From assembly GCA_902495525.1 (NCBI GenBank), contig CABUXL010000096.1, forward strand, positions 1 through 5,091: 5,091 nucleotides of DNA. Reading direction: 5' to 3'. The notes under the pieces were generated by a model that had not been told where the DNA came from, searched no databases, and worked only from the letters and a program-made list of their open reading frames with translations. A program made the position numbers and the translations under genes. The stretch comes from an uncultured Collinsella sp. (GTDB lineage: Bacteria; Actinomycetota; Coriobacteriia; Coriobacteriales; Coriobacteriaceae). Shown here in pieces: positions 5,026 through 5,091 of this stretch (the first letter of the stretch is position 1; each line of letters opens with the position of its first letter).

Positions 5026-5091
5026 ATGTACAGCAGGGAGAAGGTCGAGCTCTTCCTCCTGGCGACGGAGGACGGCATGGGGCCGACCGCC
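5026..5091 (+). CDS. Start of a probable insertion-sequence transposase (3' end beyond window)
   Basis: Only 22 codons are inside the window, reading MYSREKVELFLLATEDGMGP followed by TA. A good ribosome-binding site, GGAGG at 5016-5020, lies five bases before ATG 5026. The opening (MYS.EKVELFL followed by a G-rich turn) resembles the N-terminal helix-turn-helix segment of IS3-type transposase proteins that I recall from Collinsella-like genomes. The candidate IS end upstream supports this. The gene is divergent from the DUF1846 gene, and the element would begin about 110 bases upstream of that gene's -10 box. Family assignment from 22 residues is tentative; another helix-turn-helix protein is possible. 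Confidence 0.6.
   Translation, partial: MYSREKVELFLLATEDGMGPTA

Overview
The window reads as chromosomal sequence from a GC-rich Gram-positive, most likely an actinobacterium of the Coriobacteriia (Collinsella-like). This is inferred from the strong G/C bias at third codon positions, the pyrG-xerD adjacency also known from actinobacteria, and a DUF1846 gene of the kind common in gut anaerobes. No rRNA or other marker confirms the species. All four main genes lie on the minus strand; a fifth gene enters from the right edge on the plus strand.

From right to left, in the order the minus-strand genes are transcribed: (1) a DUF1846/UPF0371 gene (3347-4828) with a TATAAT -10 box and a strong intrinsic terminator (3278-3312); (2) a leader with a nested dyad over a probable promoter (3193-3231), then a 112-residue winged-helix protein (2752-3090) whose start is fixed by a GAGGAGG ribosome-binding site, closed by a very regular terminator with a GAAA loop (2694-2727); (3) a pyrG leader holding a perfect DnaA-box sequence inside the loop of an inverted repeat, then complete pyrG (CTP synthase, 912-2573); (4) two bases past the pyrG stop, a GTG-started XerD-type tyrosine recombinase (1-909) that leaves the window a few residues before its expected C-terminus. 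On the plus strand, 5026-5091 is the start of a probable insertion-sequence transposase ORF, preceded by a candidate IS end and a hairpin touching its ribosome-binding site.

The two intrinsic terminators split the minus strand into three units: the DUF1846 gene alone, the small regulator alone, and pyrG-xerD as a probable operon. pyrG supplies CTP for RNA, DNA and lipid synthesis, and XerD resolves chromosome dimers, so the operon joins nucleotide supply to chromosome segregation. The regulator has no visible target beyond its own promoter region. I see no defence system, CRISPR array, RNA gene or clearly new multi-gene system. The least explained items are the orphan winged-helix regulator with its dyad, the DnaA box before pyrG, the uncharacterised DUF1846 protein, and the hairpin at the transposase start.
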